Of a DNA stretch of 9,616 nucleotides, positions 1 to 6,880 are shown one piece after another; within the stretch, counting starts at the first letter, position 1; every line of letters starts with the position of its first letter. The translations under genes and the position numbers were made by a program. The notes beneath the pieces were generated by a model that made no database searches, was not told the DNA's origin, and saw only the letters and a list, made by a program, of their open reading frames with translations. The DNA is from JAEUKQ01 sp044227605 (GTDB lineage Bacteria; Pseudomonadota; Alphaproteobacteria; JAEUKQ01): positions 1 to 9,616 of the forward strand of contig JBGAWJ010000063.1 of NCBI GenBank assembly GCA_044227605.1, read 5' to 3'.

Positions 1-244
1 GGGCCTCGTCTGGCGTAATAGTGGCACATTTAACCCCGACATTATATTTTTTGATAGCCATGGCGGCGTCGATAGTTACCTGATCAGCGGTTTTATCACG
101 GTTTTCCATGCCCAAATCAAAATATTTAAGGTCAATGTCTAAATAGGGTAAAATTAGTTTTTCCCGAATAAATTTCCAGATGATGCGGGTCATCTCATCA
201 CCGTCTAATTCAACCATTGGCTGCAGGACTTTTATCTTTTTCAT
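1..244 (-). CDS. icd: NADP-dependent isocitrate dehydrogenase, N-terminal part (runs off the left edge)
   Basis: Oxidative decarboxylation of isocitrate to 2-oxoglutarate with NADP, a TCA-cycle step in the cytoplasm. Only the first 81 codons lie in the window. The reverse-strand translation begins MKKIKVLQPMVELDGDEMTR and continues to an ATITPDEA segment at residues 74-81. Both are hallmarks of the homodimeric, eukaryote-like NADP-IDH family of about 405 residues, not the E. coli Icd type. The ATG at 242-244 is preceded by a good Shine-Dalgarno (AAGGAG, complement of 250-255) six bases upstream, which fixes the start. The gene lies 83 bases downstream of the LOG-family gene on the same strand. 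It may share its transcript or have its own promoter in the gap; I see no convincing one. The family call is firm. Whether the missing rest is intact cannot be seen. Confidence 0.93.
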   Translation of the reverse strand, partial: MKKIKVLQPMVELDGDEMTRIIWKFIREKLILPYLDIDLKYFDLGMENRDKTADQVTIDAAMAIKKYNVGVKCATITPDEA

Positions 245-327
245 TCTAACTCCTTGGGTTTCTAACATAAGTTGTATGGCTTGTTTTTAACAGGATTATT
301 ACATTTTCAATATCCGGAATGTCTGAA

Positions 328-879
328 TTAGATCATTTCTTCGGGGTTTTCTATGATGGTAAAAAGTTGGCGATTGATAGAATTAACAAAACCTTGATGA
401 ATGAAATGGTCAATTGTTTTGATGAGTGGCTGCCAGAACTTAGCAATATTAAATAAAAAAATCCGTTTTTGATGTAATCCCAGTTGTTTCCACGTTAATA
501 CTTCAAATAATTCATCTAAGGTGCCAAAACCACCAGGTAAAACCACAATGCTGTCAGACAAATTGAACATCATTTCTTTGCGTTGATGCATATTGGGCAC
601 TATTCTTAATTCCGTTAAATGGGCGTGGGCAACTTCGATGCCAGATAAATGTTTAGGCATAACCCCAATCACTTTCCCCCCATATTGTAAGGCGGAATCC
701 GCAACAATACCCATTAACCCAACTTTTGCGCCCCCATAAACTAGTTGAATATTCCTGTCTGCCAGTAACTTGCCAAAAGAATAAGCAAACTTAGCATATA
801 TAGGATCGGTGCCACTGGAGGCCCCGCAGAATAAACATATAGACTGGGGGATAAAATCTTGTGAAAAAAATTGTTGCAT
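328..879 (-). CDS. LOG family protein (TIGR00730-type Rossmann-fold nucleotide phosphoribohydrolase)
   Basis: A 183-residue protein of the LOG/lysine-decarboxylase-like Rossmann family. Characterised members cleave cytokinin riboside 5'-monophosphate, or nucleoside monophosphates such as AMP, to free base and ribose 5-phosphate. The name 'lysine decarboxylase' seen in older annotation is wrong for this family. Visible motifs are the N-terminal nucleotide-binding strand with FCGASSG at 17-23, VYGGAKVGLMG at 47-57, the MHQRK segment at 97-101, and the signature PGGFGTLDE at 115-123, which supplies the catalytic glutamate and phosphate loop. The length is normal for the family and no signal peptide is seen, so it is cytoplasmic. 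It is divergent from the cytochrome c gene across a 168-base AT-rich region. The ribosome-binding site is weak. Its actual substrate in this organism cannot be told from sequence. Confidence 0.92.
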   Translation of the reverse strand: MQQFFSQDFIPQSICLFCGASSGTDPIYAKFAYSFGKLLADRNIQLVYGGAKVGLMGIVADSALQYGGKVIGVMPKHLSGIEVAHAHLTELRIVPNMHQRKEMMFNLSDSIVVLPGGFGTLDELFEVLTWKQLGLHQKRIFLFNIAKFWQPLIKTIDHFIHQGFVNSINRQLFTIIENPEEMI

Positions 880-931
880 GGAAAAGCCTGGTAAAAATTT
901 ACAGTTGGTTTAGGTCAGGGAATTCCATAGC

Positions 932-968
932 ATTAATATAGCTATTGTAAAACCATATTATTAATATA
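932..968. repeat. Two direct copies of ATTAATATA in the divergent LOG/cytochrome c region
   Basis: The 9-mer ATTAATATA occurs at 932-940 and again at 960-968, start to start 28 bases, between two divergently transcribed genes. The second copy overlaps the candidate minus-strand -10 box. Paired sites like this can be operators, but in sequence this rich in A and T a repeat this short may be chance. Confidence 0.25.
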
Positions 969-991
969 ATTTTTTACGCATCCATCAGCAA
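963..991 (-). promoter_or_regulatory. Candidate sigma70 promoter for the LOG-family gene
   Basis: On the reverse strand, TTGCTG (complement of 986-991) is followed after exactly 17 bases by TATATT (complement of 963-968, 5 of 6 to the -10 consensus). Transcription would start some 75-80 bases before the ATG at 879. The -35 match is only 3 of 6 and the whole region is AT-rich, so a chance match is possible. Confidence 0.3.
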
Positions 992-1047
992 ATACCTTAT
1001 TCTATGATAGAAAACAAATGACCATTGCCTAAATCAAGGAAATAAGA

Positions 1048-1980
1048 TTGAACCCATTTTCGTTCAGCCAGAAAATTGTAGATTTTATACGGCTGTCCCT
1101 ATTCACGCTGGCCATCGTAATCATATCAGGGGGTAAAACTTCGCCTTATTCGCATTTGGTAGCAGATGTGGAGAAGGGAAAATATGTTTTCACCGCAGCT
1201 GGGTGCCAGTCTTGTCATACCGCCGGGCCAGCTTCTCCTATAGGGGCGGGTGGGGTTGAGATTAAAACGCCATTTGGGATATTTTATACACCCAATATCA
1301 CCCCACACCCAAAGCAGGGAATTGGAAATTGGTCCCGGGATCAATTTGCCGATGCAATCAGATACGGTAAAAATAGTATTATAGGTTCTTTTTTTCCTAG
1401 TTTTCCTTATACTTCTTACACACAAATGAGCGATGAAGATATTATCGCTTTATATGGGTATATCCTGACACTGCCGATATCAGATAGCGGGAACCAGCCG
1501 CATAATATAGATTTTCCTTTTAATTGGCGCTTTTCGAGTAATTTTTGGCGATTCATGTTTTTTCAACCAGGACCCTATAAATATGATCCCTTGAAAACCG
1601 AAGAATGGAATCGGGGTGCATATGTCGTTCAGGCAATTGGACATTGTGCCGAATGCCACTCACCTAGAAAATTGTTCGGCAATATAGCAAAAGGCCAAGA
1701 ATTAAGCGGCAATCCTAAAGATTATGATGGATCGTTAGTCCCAAATATTACCCCCGATGATAAAACCGGATTGGGAAAGTGGCAAGAAAGCGATATTATT
1801 GCCTTGCTTAAATTCGGCAATTTACCCGATGGTGATGTGGTAGGGGGTAAGATGATGGAATTTGTCATCAATTCCAGCAGTAAATTATCCAATTATGACC
1901 TTCAAGCTATTGCTCGTTACCTGAAATCTTTACCACCTATTTATAACCCTGCAGCGCCTGCAAAGGCACCTGGTTTCTAA
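1048..1980 (+). CDS. Exported diheme cytochrome c
   Basis: A 310-residue periplasmic electron-transfer protein with two covalent haem sites, CQSCH at 53-57 and CAECH at 200-204. Each starts a cytochrome c domain followed by a PNITP segment (82-86 and 222-226) and a late methionine as probable sixth ligand: MSDED near 127 in the first domain, GGKMMEF near 267-272 in the second. Residues about 14-28 are hydrophobic and form a signal peptide or membrane anchor. The arrangement resembles the cytochrome subunit of membrane alcohol/aldehyde/gluconate dehydrogenases, but those carry three haems in about 440 residues and sit beside a dehydrogenase gene. Here there are two haems and no partner gene nearby, so the electron donor is unknown. 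The start is TTG at 1048 with AAGGA at 1036-1040. An in-frame ATG at 1018 is useless because a TAA follows at 1030. Confidence 0.9.
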   Translation: MNPFSFSQKIVDFIRLSLFTLAIVIISGGKTSPYSHLVADVEKGKYVFTAAGCQSCHTAGPASPIGAGGVEIKTPFGIFYTPNITPHPKQGIGNWSRDQFADAIRYGKNSIIGSFFPSFPYTSYTQMSDEDIIALYGYILTLPISDSGNQPHNIDFPFNWRFSSNFWRFMFFQPGPYKYDPLKTEEWNRGAYVVQAIGHCAECHSPRKLFGNIAKGQELSGNPKDYDGSLVPNITPDDKTGLGKWQESDIIALLKFGNLPDGDVVGGKMMEFVINSSSKLSNYDLQAIARYLKSLPPIYNPAAPAKAPGF

Positions 1981-2000
1981 AAAATGTACCGTCATTTTTT
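1979..2000 (+). terminator. Candidate intrinsic terminator after the cytochrome c gene
   Basis: AAAAAATG (1979-1986) and CATTTTTT (1993-2000) form an 8-bp stem with a 6-base loop, starting inside the TAA stop codon. The T-run is the 3' arm itself. The stem is AT-rich and so weak, but it is well placed just before the psd promoter. Confidence 0.4.
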
Positions 2001-2007
2001 CATTAAG

Positions 2008-2036
2008 TTGTGTATTGCGTTAAATATTTGTATAAT
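2008..2036 (+). promoter_or_regulatory. Sigma70-type promoter for psd-pssA
   Basis: TTGTGT at 2008-2013 and a perfect TATAAT at 2031-2036 are separated by 17 bases, directly after the putative cytochrome terminator. Transcription would begin near 2043, giving an untranslated leader of about 100 bases before the psd start at 2142. Confidence 0.55.
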
Positions 2037-2141
2037 AGTCTTCTAATAGGTCATGATTTACAAAACTACCCATGGCTAAAATAGGTTAAGCAATCCTGCC
2101 AATCGGTTCTTTTAAGAAATTAACTACCATAAGAGGTTCAG

Positions 2142-2813
2142 TTGATAGGTCATATATTACCACCAATCCATCCAAGTGGCTGGGTTTTCATTGTTTTGTT
2201 TTTTACATTAACCGTCTTATCTTTTTTTCTCTGGATACCTTTAGGGCTTGTTTTTTTATCACTATCTGTTTGGTGCGTATATTTTTTTCGAGATCCCCGC
2301 CGAATTATTGATGATAATAACCGAGAAATAGTTGCCCCGGCTGACGGGTTGGTCATAGGGGTTTCTAAAATCATATTTCCGCCAAAGCTTTTAAACCAAA
2401 AACCTTTTGAAGAATGCATCAAAATCAGCATTTTTATGAGCGTATTTAATGTCCATGTAAACAGGATTCCTACGACTGGCGAAGTCATTGACTTAAAATA
2501 TCATTCCGGGCAATTTTTAAATGCCTCATTCGATAAAGCAAGTGATGCCAATGAACGTCAAGCTGTTTGGGTTAAAAGAAATGATGGTCAAGATATCGTA
2601 TTTGTACAAGTAGCAGGATTGGTGGCACGACGTATTCTATGCCGCTTGAAGCCAGGACAAAAAGTGGTTAAAGGAGCCAAATTTGGGATCATTAAATTTG
2701 GCAGCCGCTTAGATATTTATGTACCATTAGAGTTTAAAACCAAAATATTAAAAGGCCAAACAGCGGTTGGTGGTGAAACGGTTCTTGCCGTTGTTAATGA
2801 ATCAAATAATTGA
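2142..2813 (+). CDS. psd: Phosphatidylserine decarboxylase proenzyme (short form)
   Basis: Decarboxylates phosphatidylserine to phosphatidylethanolamine at the inner membrane. It is a pyruvoyl enzyme that cleaves itself. At 223 residues it belongs to the short class (TIGR00164, also called archaetidylserine-decarboxylase-like) common in alphaproteobacteria, not the ~320-residue E. coli class. Residues about 14-49 form one or two membrane spans ending in the FFRDP motif. The proteolytic/catalytic triad reads D68 (APADG), H105 (FNVHVNR) and S188 in FGS (186-188), where cleavage between G187 and S188 would yield the pyruvoyl group. The start is TTG, preceded by AAGAGG at 2131-2136 with a 5-base spacer. 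It is followed after 9 bases by pssA, which makes its substrate, so the two are an operon. Confidence 0.93.
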   Translation: MIGHILPPIHPSGWVFIVLFFTLTVLSFFLWIPLGLVFLSLSVWCVYFFRDPRRIIDDNNREIVAPADGLVIGVSKIIFPPKLLNQKPFEECIKISIFMSVFNVHVNRIPTTGEVIDLKYHSGQFLNASFDKASDANERQAVWVKRNDGQDIVFVQVAGLVARRILCRLKPGQKVVKGAKFGIIKFGSRLDIYVPLEFKTKILKGQTAVGGETVLAVVNESNN

Positions 2814-2822
2814 CGGATAAAA

Positions 2823-3641
2823 ATGTCTAAGAAAAAGAACAATCGCCTAGGAACCCAGCCGCTTCACAGATTAATCCCTAATATGATTACTATCATGGCG
2901 CTTTGTGCGGGCTTAACGAGCATCCGTTTTACTTTGCAGGGTCGTTGGGAGGCTGCTGTGGCAGCCATTTTTGTGGCAGCAATCCTTGATGGGTTGGACG
3001 GCAGGATAGCCCGCTTGCTAAAGGCTACCAGCAGGTTTGGGGCAGAGCTTGATTCGCTTTCTGATTTTGTGTCTTTCGGTGTTGCCCCGGCAGTTCTTAT
3101 TTATCAAGCGAGCCTATTCCAATTACAGGCGATTGGGTGGGCTATTGTGTTAATTTATACTATTTGTTGTGCGTTAAGGTTGGCTCGCTTTAATATCAAC
3201 AGCCAGTTGGGGCATCAACCAAATTCATATGACCCCAGATTTTTCACAGGGTTGCCCTCGCCTGCCGCAGCCGTGTTAGGACTTATCCCAATTATTATCA
3301 ATTTTGAAATTAAAAAAGAATTTATTGTTTTCCCTTGGGGATGGGGGATATGGCTAATGGTTATTGCTATTTTGATGATTAGTCGCTTTCCGACCTTATC
3401 TCTGAAAAATTTTCGAATTAAACAAGAATTAATTTCGACATACCTTTTGATTGGTGGTATAGTAGCTGCATTAGTGGCAACTTTCCCCTGGATCGTTATT
3501 ATTACCTTGGCGCTAACTTATTTAGCATTTCTTCCTGTGGGTTATAATACGTATCGCCGTGGCCCGAAAGCTAAAGAAAGCCCTGTTATTAAAAGGGATA
3601 TACCGGAAAATTATCCCTCACCGGAAGGAGAGCAAAAATAA
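2823..3641 (+). CDS. pssA: CDP-diacylglycerol--serine O-phosphatidyltransferase
   Basis: Transfers the phosphatidyl group from CDP-diacylglycerol to serine, giving phosphatidylserine for the neighbouring Psd. It is an integral membrane protein of the CDP-alcohol phosphotransferase family, 272 residues. The family signature DGx2ARx8Gx3Dx3D is complete: D59, G60, A63, R64, G73, D77 and D81, with D56 before it. A conserved FFTGLPSPAAA segment lies at 140-150. Hydrophobic spans alternate with loops from about residue 20 to 240, and the last 30 residues form a charged, proline-containing cytoplasmic tail. This is the multispanning type (as in Bacillus and alphaproteobacteria), not the phospholipase-D-like PssA of E. 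coli. The ATG at 2823 has only a weak upstream GGA, which suggests partial translational coupling to psd, 9 bases upstream. Confidence 0.94.
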   Translation: MSKKKNNRLGTQPLHRLIPNMITIMALCAGLTSIRFTLQGRWEAAVAAIFVAAILDGLDGRIARLLKATSRFGAELDSLSDFVSFGVAPAVLIYQASLFQLQAIGWAIVLIYTICCALRLARFNINSQLGHQPNSYDPRFFTGLPSPAAAVLGLIPIIINFEIKKEFIVFPWGWGIWLMVIAILMISRFPTLSLKNFRIKQELISTYLLIGGIVAALVATFPWIVIITLALTYLAFLPVGYNTYRRGPKAKESPVIKRDIPENYPSPEGEQK

Positions 3642-3655
3642 AGTCGATTTTTGCT
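3631..3655. terminator. AT-rich hairpin between convergent pssA and dksA
   Basis: AGCAAAAAT (3631-3639) and ATTTTTGCT (3647-3655) are perfect 9-bp inverted repeats around a 7-base loop, straddling the pssA stop codon. Being symmetric and placed between convergent genes, it could end transcription from either side. There is no separate T-run outside the stem, so the call is tentative. Confidence 0.35.
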
Positions 3656-3686
3656 TAAGTAAGATGTTCGGTGCTGTTGACGCAAT

Positions 3687-4106
3687 TTATTCACTGTACC
3701 GTTTGGTTTTTTCAAGCCGTTCGTGGCGTTCTTGGGCTTCTACGGTTAAGGTGGCAATTGGTCTTGCTTCTAACCTTTTAATCCCTATTGGTTCGTTTGT
3801 TTCCTCACAATAACCATATGTCCCATCTTCAATGCGCAGTAAAGCCGCATCAATTTTGGCGATTAGTTTTCTTTCCCGATCGCGTGTCCTTAATTCTTTT
3901 GCCACATCAGCTTCATGAACGGCACGGTCAACTAGATCACTATCGTCTAAAGTTTCTGCTTGCAAATTGTTTAAAGTTTCGGCTGTTTCTTTTACCAGGC
4001 TGACGCGCCAATCTAAAAGTTTTTTCCGAAAATACTCTAATTGTCTGGGATTCATAAACTGTTCGTCTTCAGATGGTTTGTAATCTGGCGGTAATTTCTT
4101 AGCCAT
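3687..4106 (-). CDS. dksA: RNA polymerase-binding transcription factor DksA
   Basis: Binds in the RNA polymerase secondary channel and, with ppGpp, represses rRNA and activates amino-acid promoters in the stringent response. It has 139 residues. The N-terminal part, about 20-90, is a long coiled coil; its tip carries D57, D60 and A62 in DLVDRA, matching the D-x-x-D-x-A tip residues required for function in E. coli DksA. The C-terminal globular part (EDGTYGYCEETNEPIG, then RRLEARP-like KRLEARPIATL) is typical. Only one (C100) of the four zinc cysteines remains. The segment ATLTVEAQERHER is the form usual in alphaproteobacterial DksA, so this looks like a clade trait, not decay. The ATG at 4106 has GGGGA (complement of 4113-4117) six bases upstream. 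It lies 116 bases downstream of recG on the same strand. Confidence 0.95.
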   Translation of the reverse strand: MAKKLPPDYKPSEDEQFMNPRQLEYFRKKLLDWRVSLVKETAETLNNLQAETLDDSDLVDRAVHEADVAKELRTRDRERKLIAKIDAALLRIEDGTYGYCEETNEPIGIKRLEARPIATLTVEAQERHERLEKTKRYSE

Positions 4107-4147
4107 TAGAGATCCCCGATACTAAAAAAACTCTAGGTTGAAGCATT

Positions 4148-4175
4148 AAAATAACCATCAATAAAAATTGAGCAA
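4148..4175 (-). promoter_or_regulatory. Candidate promoter for dksA
   Basis: On the reverse strand TTGCTC (complement of 4170-4175) and TATTTT (complement of 4148-4153) are 16 bases apart, about 35 bases before the dksA ribosome-binding site. The matches to consensus are modest, and read-through from recG is an alternative. Confidence 0.25.
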
Positions 4176-4222
4176 ATTCAGAAAATAACTAAAATATGAA
4201 GATGAGCAAGCAAATTTTTATA

Positions 4223-6337
4223 TTAAATTCCATCAATAATTCGGATTGCTTTATATTTGTCAAAAATATGTAACAAATTCCTTAAATTTTTTCCATCTCC
4301 CTCTTTTAAAAATGGGTCTTTTTGTATAGCCAATTTTGCCTGCTGATGAGCGGGTTGAAATAAAATATGGTGGGAATGGATATCGACCAGCCTAAAAACA
4401 TTGAAACCACTTTGCTGGGTTCCTAATATATCACCACTACCACGAAGTTTTAAATCTTGCTCAGCAATTTCAAAACCATCTTGGGTTTTGACCAAAATTG
4501 CTAAACGGGACTTAGCCACAGGGGAAAGTGGTTCACTATAGAGCAAGACACAATAGCTCTGGCGCCTATTTCTGCCAACCCTGCCTCTTAATTGATGCAG
4601 CTGCGAAAGGCCAAATTTATCTGCATCATCAATAACCATAATATCAGCTTCGGCGACATCAACCCCAACTTCAATAATTGTAGTAGTCGCTAATATTTGT
4701 AGGGTGCCATTCGTAAAATTGTCTAGTACCCGCTTTTTTTCTATGTTTTTTAACTGACCATGAAGTAATCCAATGAGGGGTCCAAAAATCTTTTGTAATT
4801 GTTCGAAACGCTTCTTAACCGCAACTAGCTGGCTATCGGTTTCATCAATCGAAGGGCAGACCCAAAATATTTTTGATCCTTGTTTCACCATATGTTTCAG
4901 CCGGTCCACTAATTCGGGCAACCGTTCATTTTTAACGGCCTTTGTATCAATGGGTAAACGTCCCGCAGGCTTTTCATGCAAGATGCTTACATCAATGCTG
5001 CCATAAATCGCCAATGCCAAAGTACGAGGGATAGGGGTGGCGGTCATAACCAAGATATTGGGTTGGTTGCCTTTGCTTCCTAAAATAAGGCGTTGATGAA
5101 CCCCAAAGCGGTGCTGTTCGTCAATGACAATAAGTTCAAGGTTTTTAAACTGCACCTCATTTTCTAATAATGAATGGGTGCCAATCAGTATATCAATTTT
5201 TCCTTCCTTCAACTCTTTTAATATAATTTGCCTTTGCTTGGCTACAGTACTGCTGGTTATTAAAGCTACCCGACATGTTTCGTCGGGGATGATAGCGGCG
5301 ATTTTTTGATAATGTTGTTGGGCCAATATTTCTGTGGGGGCTAACAGGGCTGCTTGGTAACCAGCCTCCACAACCATTATCATAGCCATTAACCCAACAA
5401 TGGTTTTTCCGCTGCCAACATCCCCCTGTAGTAATCTTAAAAGACGTTTCCCAGATAACAAATCTGCTTCAATTTCTTGCACGACTTTCTGTTGGGAACC
5501 GGTCATTTGGAAACCCCATTTTTTAAGAATTAAGGGGCGTAAAGAAGTTTTAGCGAGTAAGGGCTGTTTATAACCAGTCCTATAATGTTGGCGAATCAAT
5601 TGCATCGCCAGTTGATTCGCTAATATTTCGTCGTAAGCTAAACGTTGCCGCACCGAAGAACTGGGATCAATAATTTCTGGATAAGGGGGGAAATGTATTT
5701 GTAACAAGGCTTGTTTCCAACTTGGCCACTGTTTTTTAAGAAGAAATTGTGAGTCAATCCATTCAGGAATTTCTGGAATATGCGCCAAAACCGATTGAAT
5801 AAATTTTTGTAAATTTCTTTGTGATATGCCTGCCGTTAATGGGTAAACAGGCTCAAATTGGGGTAATTTCTGATAATAATCCCAAGAATTTATTAAACTT
5901 GGGTTAACTATTTGATAATGATGTTTGGGGCTTTTCTTAACGCTGCCTACAACGACATATTCTTGGCCTATTTTAAGCCTTTGTTCGACGTAGTCAGCAG
6001 GAACATTAAAAAAAACCAGCTCAACAATACCCGTATGATCATGGCCGAATACTTTCTGGGGCCATTTAAGGTAAGAACGATTTAGTGTATGGCGATCAAT
6101 TTTAATAAAAGTTGCGGCAATCGCATGCTTTTCAGTATCAACCAAATTCCTGATGGAAAGTTTTTCTTTCGTGCCGGTGGGCAAATGGTAAAGCAAAGAG
6201 ATAATTTGATTATTGCCGCATAATTTTTCAATCAGACTGGCATAGTGGGCGCCAATACCGATGATGGAAGTGTAGGGGGCATAAAGTAAGTTTAAAAAAT
6301 CCTCAATAGCATTTTTTTCTGTAAAATGAGTTCCCAT
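4223..6337 (-). CDS. recG: ATP-dependent DNA helicase RecG
   Basis: Branch-migrating superfamily 2 helicase that regresses stalled replication forks and processes Holliday junctions and R- or D-loops. At 704 residues it is full length. The N-terminal wedge/OB region spans about 60-150. The motor shows Walker A GDVGSGKT (305-312), APTEILAQQH (333-342), the DEQH box with DEQHRFG (406-412), motif III TATPIPRT (432-439), TTTIIEVGVDV (551-561), and motif VI QLRGRVGR (582-589). The TRG motif that couples ATP hydrolysis to translocation lies in 621-644 (GFEIAEQDLKLRGSGDILGT and following). All key residues appear intact. The ATG at 6337 has no clear Shine-Dalgarno. It is divergent from sdhE across 97 bases. 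recG beside sdhE and mfd is an arrangement known from alphaproteobacteria, which supports the assignment. Confidence 0.97.
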   Translation of the reverse strand: MGTHFTEKNAIEDFLNLLYAPYTSIIGIGAHYASLIEKLCGNNQIISLLYHLPTGTKEKLSIRNLVDTEKHAIAATFIKIDRHTLNRSYLKWPQKVFGHDHTGIVELVFFNVPADYVEQRLKIGQEYVVVGSVKKSPKHHYQIVNPSLINSWDYYQKLPQFEPVYPLTAGISQRNLQKFIQSVLAHIPEIPEWIDSQFLLKKQWPSWKQALLQIHFPPYPEIIDPSSSVRQRLAYDEILANQLAMQLIRQHYRTGYKQPLLAKTSLRPLILKKWGFQMTGSQQKVVQEIEADLLSGKRLLRLLQGDVGSGKTIVGLMAMIMVVEAGYQAALLAPTEILAQQHYQKIAAIIPDETCRVALITSSTVAKQRQIILKELKEGKIDILIGTHSLLENEVQFKNLELIVIDEQHRFGVHQRLILGSKGNQPNILVMTATPIPRTLALAIYGSIDVSILHEKPAGRLPIDTKAVKNERLPELVDRLKHMVKQGSKIFWVCPSIDETDSQLVAVKKRFEQLQKIFGPLIGLLHGQLKNIEKKRVLDNFTNGTLQILATTTIIEVGVDVAEADIMVIDDADKFGLSQLHQLRGRVGRNRRQSYCVLLYSEPLSPVAKSRLAILVKTQDGFEIAEQDLKLRGSGDILGTQQSGFNVFRLVDIHSHHILFQPAHQQAKLAIQKDPFLKEGDGKNLRNLLHIFDKYKAIRIIDGI

Positions 6338-6367
6338 TGTGGCAGATTATTTTTTCTTTTTTATCAA

Positions 6368-6396
6368 TTGTGATCATCTGTTATTAATGCTTTAAT
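6368..6396 (+). promoter_or_regulatory. Candidate sigma70 promoter for sdhE
   Basis: TTGTGA (6368-6373, 4 of 6) and TTTAAT (6391-6396, 5 of 6) are separated by exactly 17 bases. Initiation near 6403 would give a leader of about 32 bases before the TTG start of sdhE. Confidence 0.45.
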
Positions 6397-6434
6397 GATT
6401 GTATCCTTCCTTATTCAGATAGAAAAGTGATATT

Positions 6435-6725
6435 TTGACAATAGAGGCCATAGAATCAGCCAATCTATCTTTATATAGAAAAAAACTTTATTTCCGCAGT
6501 GTTCATCGCGGCACCAAAGAAATGGATAAGTTGCTGGGTGAATTTGCAACAAAATATTTATTAAAATTTACCTTTAATCAATTAGCCGTTTATGAACAAT
6601 TTCTGGAGTTGAGTGATGATGTTTTATATAGGGGTTTCTTGGATCAAGAAAAATTCCCCACTCTGGTTACGGAAGAAATCGGCGAATTCCTTCAAGAATT
6701 TAGATATGGCTTTAAGTTGTCTTAG
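6435..6725 (+). CDS. sdhE: FAD assembly factor SdhE (succinate dehydrogenase assembly factor 2 family)
   Basis: A small cytoplasmic protein that promotes covalent attachment of FAD to the flavoprotein subunit of succinate dehydrogenase (and fumarate reductase). It is the bacterial counterpart of mitochondrial SDHAF2/Sdh5 (DUF339/COG2938). It has 96 residues, the usual size. The diagnostic RGxxE motif is R25-G26-T27-K28-E29 inside a YFRSVHRGTKEMD segment, and the rest fits the five-helix bundle (LLGEFATKYL, LELSDDVLYRGFL). The start is TTG at 6435. No in-frame ATG exists before residue 30, and a stop lies just upstream at 6420-6422. The ribosome-binding site is poor. It is divergent from recG, a pairing typical of alphaproteobacteria. 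The sdh genes it serves are not in the window. Confidence 0.92.
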   Translation: MTIEAIESANLSLYRKKLYFRSVHRGTKEMDKLLGEFATKYLLKFTFNQLAVYEQFLELSDDVLYRGFLDQEKFPTLVTEEIGEFLQEFRYGFKLS

Positions 6726-6756
6726 AACTTTCTTGCAGCTTGACATCCCGGGATAT

Positions 6757-6798
6757 TTAAGAAGTTGAATTTTAAAAAATTATCAATAGTCTTCTTAA
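6757..6798. repeat. 8-bp inverted repeat downstream of sdhE
   Basis: TTAAGAAG (6757-6764) and CTTCTTAA (6791-6798) are perfect inverted repeats with a 26-base AT-rich loop, between sdhE and the TPR gene. The loop is long and there is no T-run after it, so it is a poor terminator. It may be a weak operator or chance. Confidence 0.2.
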
Positions 6799-6805
6799 GA
6801 ATTTA

Positions 6806-6834
6806 TTGAAGCGCGTTTTAATACAAGATATTAC
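6806..6834 (+). promoter_or_regulatory. Candidate promoter for the TPR-methyltransferase gene
   Basis: TTGAAG (6806-6811) and TATTAC (6829-6834) are 17 bases apart, each 4 of 6 to consensus. A transcript starting near 6841 would carry the AAGGAG at 6863 and the ATG at 6881. It would exclude the in-frame TTG at 6806, supporting the downstream start. Confidence 0.3.
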
Positions 6835-6862
6835 TATTAATAATTATTTTATAAAAACAGGT

Positions 6863-6868
6863 AAGGAG
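6863..6868 (+). promoter_or_regulatory. Shine-Dalgarno that decides the start of the TPR gene
   Basis: AAGGAG lies 12 bases before the ATG at 6881. The spacing is on the long side, but it is the only strong ribosome-binding site nearby. The in-frame upstream TTG at 6806 has none. Confidence 0.5.
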
Positions 6869-6880
6869 TTGATCGGTATA

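Noticed and set aside
945..970. Plus-strand promoter TTGTAA...TATAAT upstream of the cytochrome c gene
   Set aside because: The boxes are only 14 bases apart, too close for a normal sigma70 promoter, and no better -35 is seen.
1126..1425. Minus-strand frame of 99 codons inside the cytochrome c gene
   Set aside because: It is a shadow of the real frame, which contains both haem motifs.
2150..2488. Minus-strand frame of 112 codons inside psd
   Set aside because: It is antisense to the psd catalytic region, has no family features and no ribosome-binding site.
3559..4003. Plus-strand open frames at 3559-3813 and 3788-4003
   Set aside because: One overlaps the 3' end of pssA and runs antisense through dksA; the other is wholly antisense to dksA. 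Both genes are firmly identified by motifs.
4773..5309. Plus-strand open frames at 4773-5006 and 5124-5309
   Set aside because: They lie wholly antisense within the conserved motor domain of recG and encode no recognisable protein.
6806..6880. Extension of the TPR protein to TTG 6806
   Set aside because: The 25 extra residues show no TPR pattern and have no ribosome-binding site. A candidate promoter covers this stretch and AAGGAG precedes the ATG at 6881.
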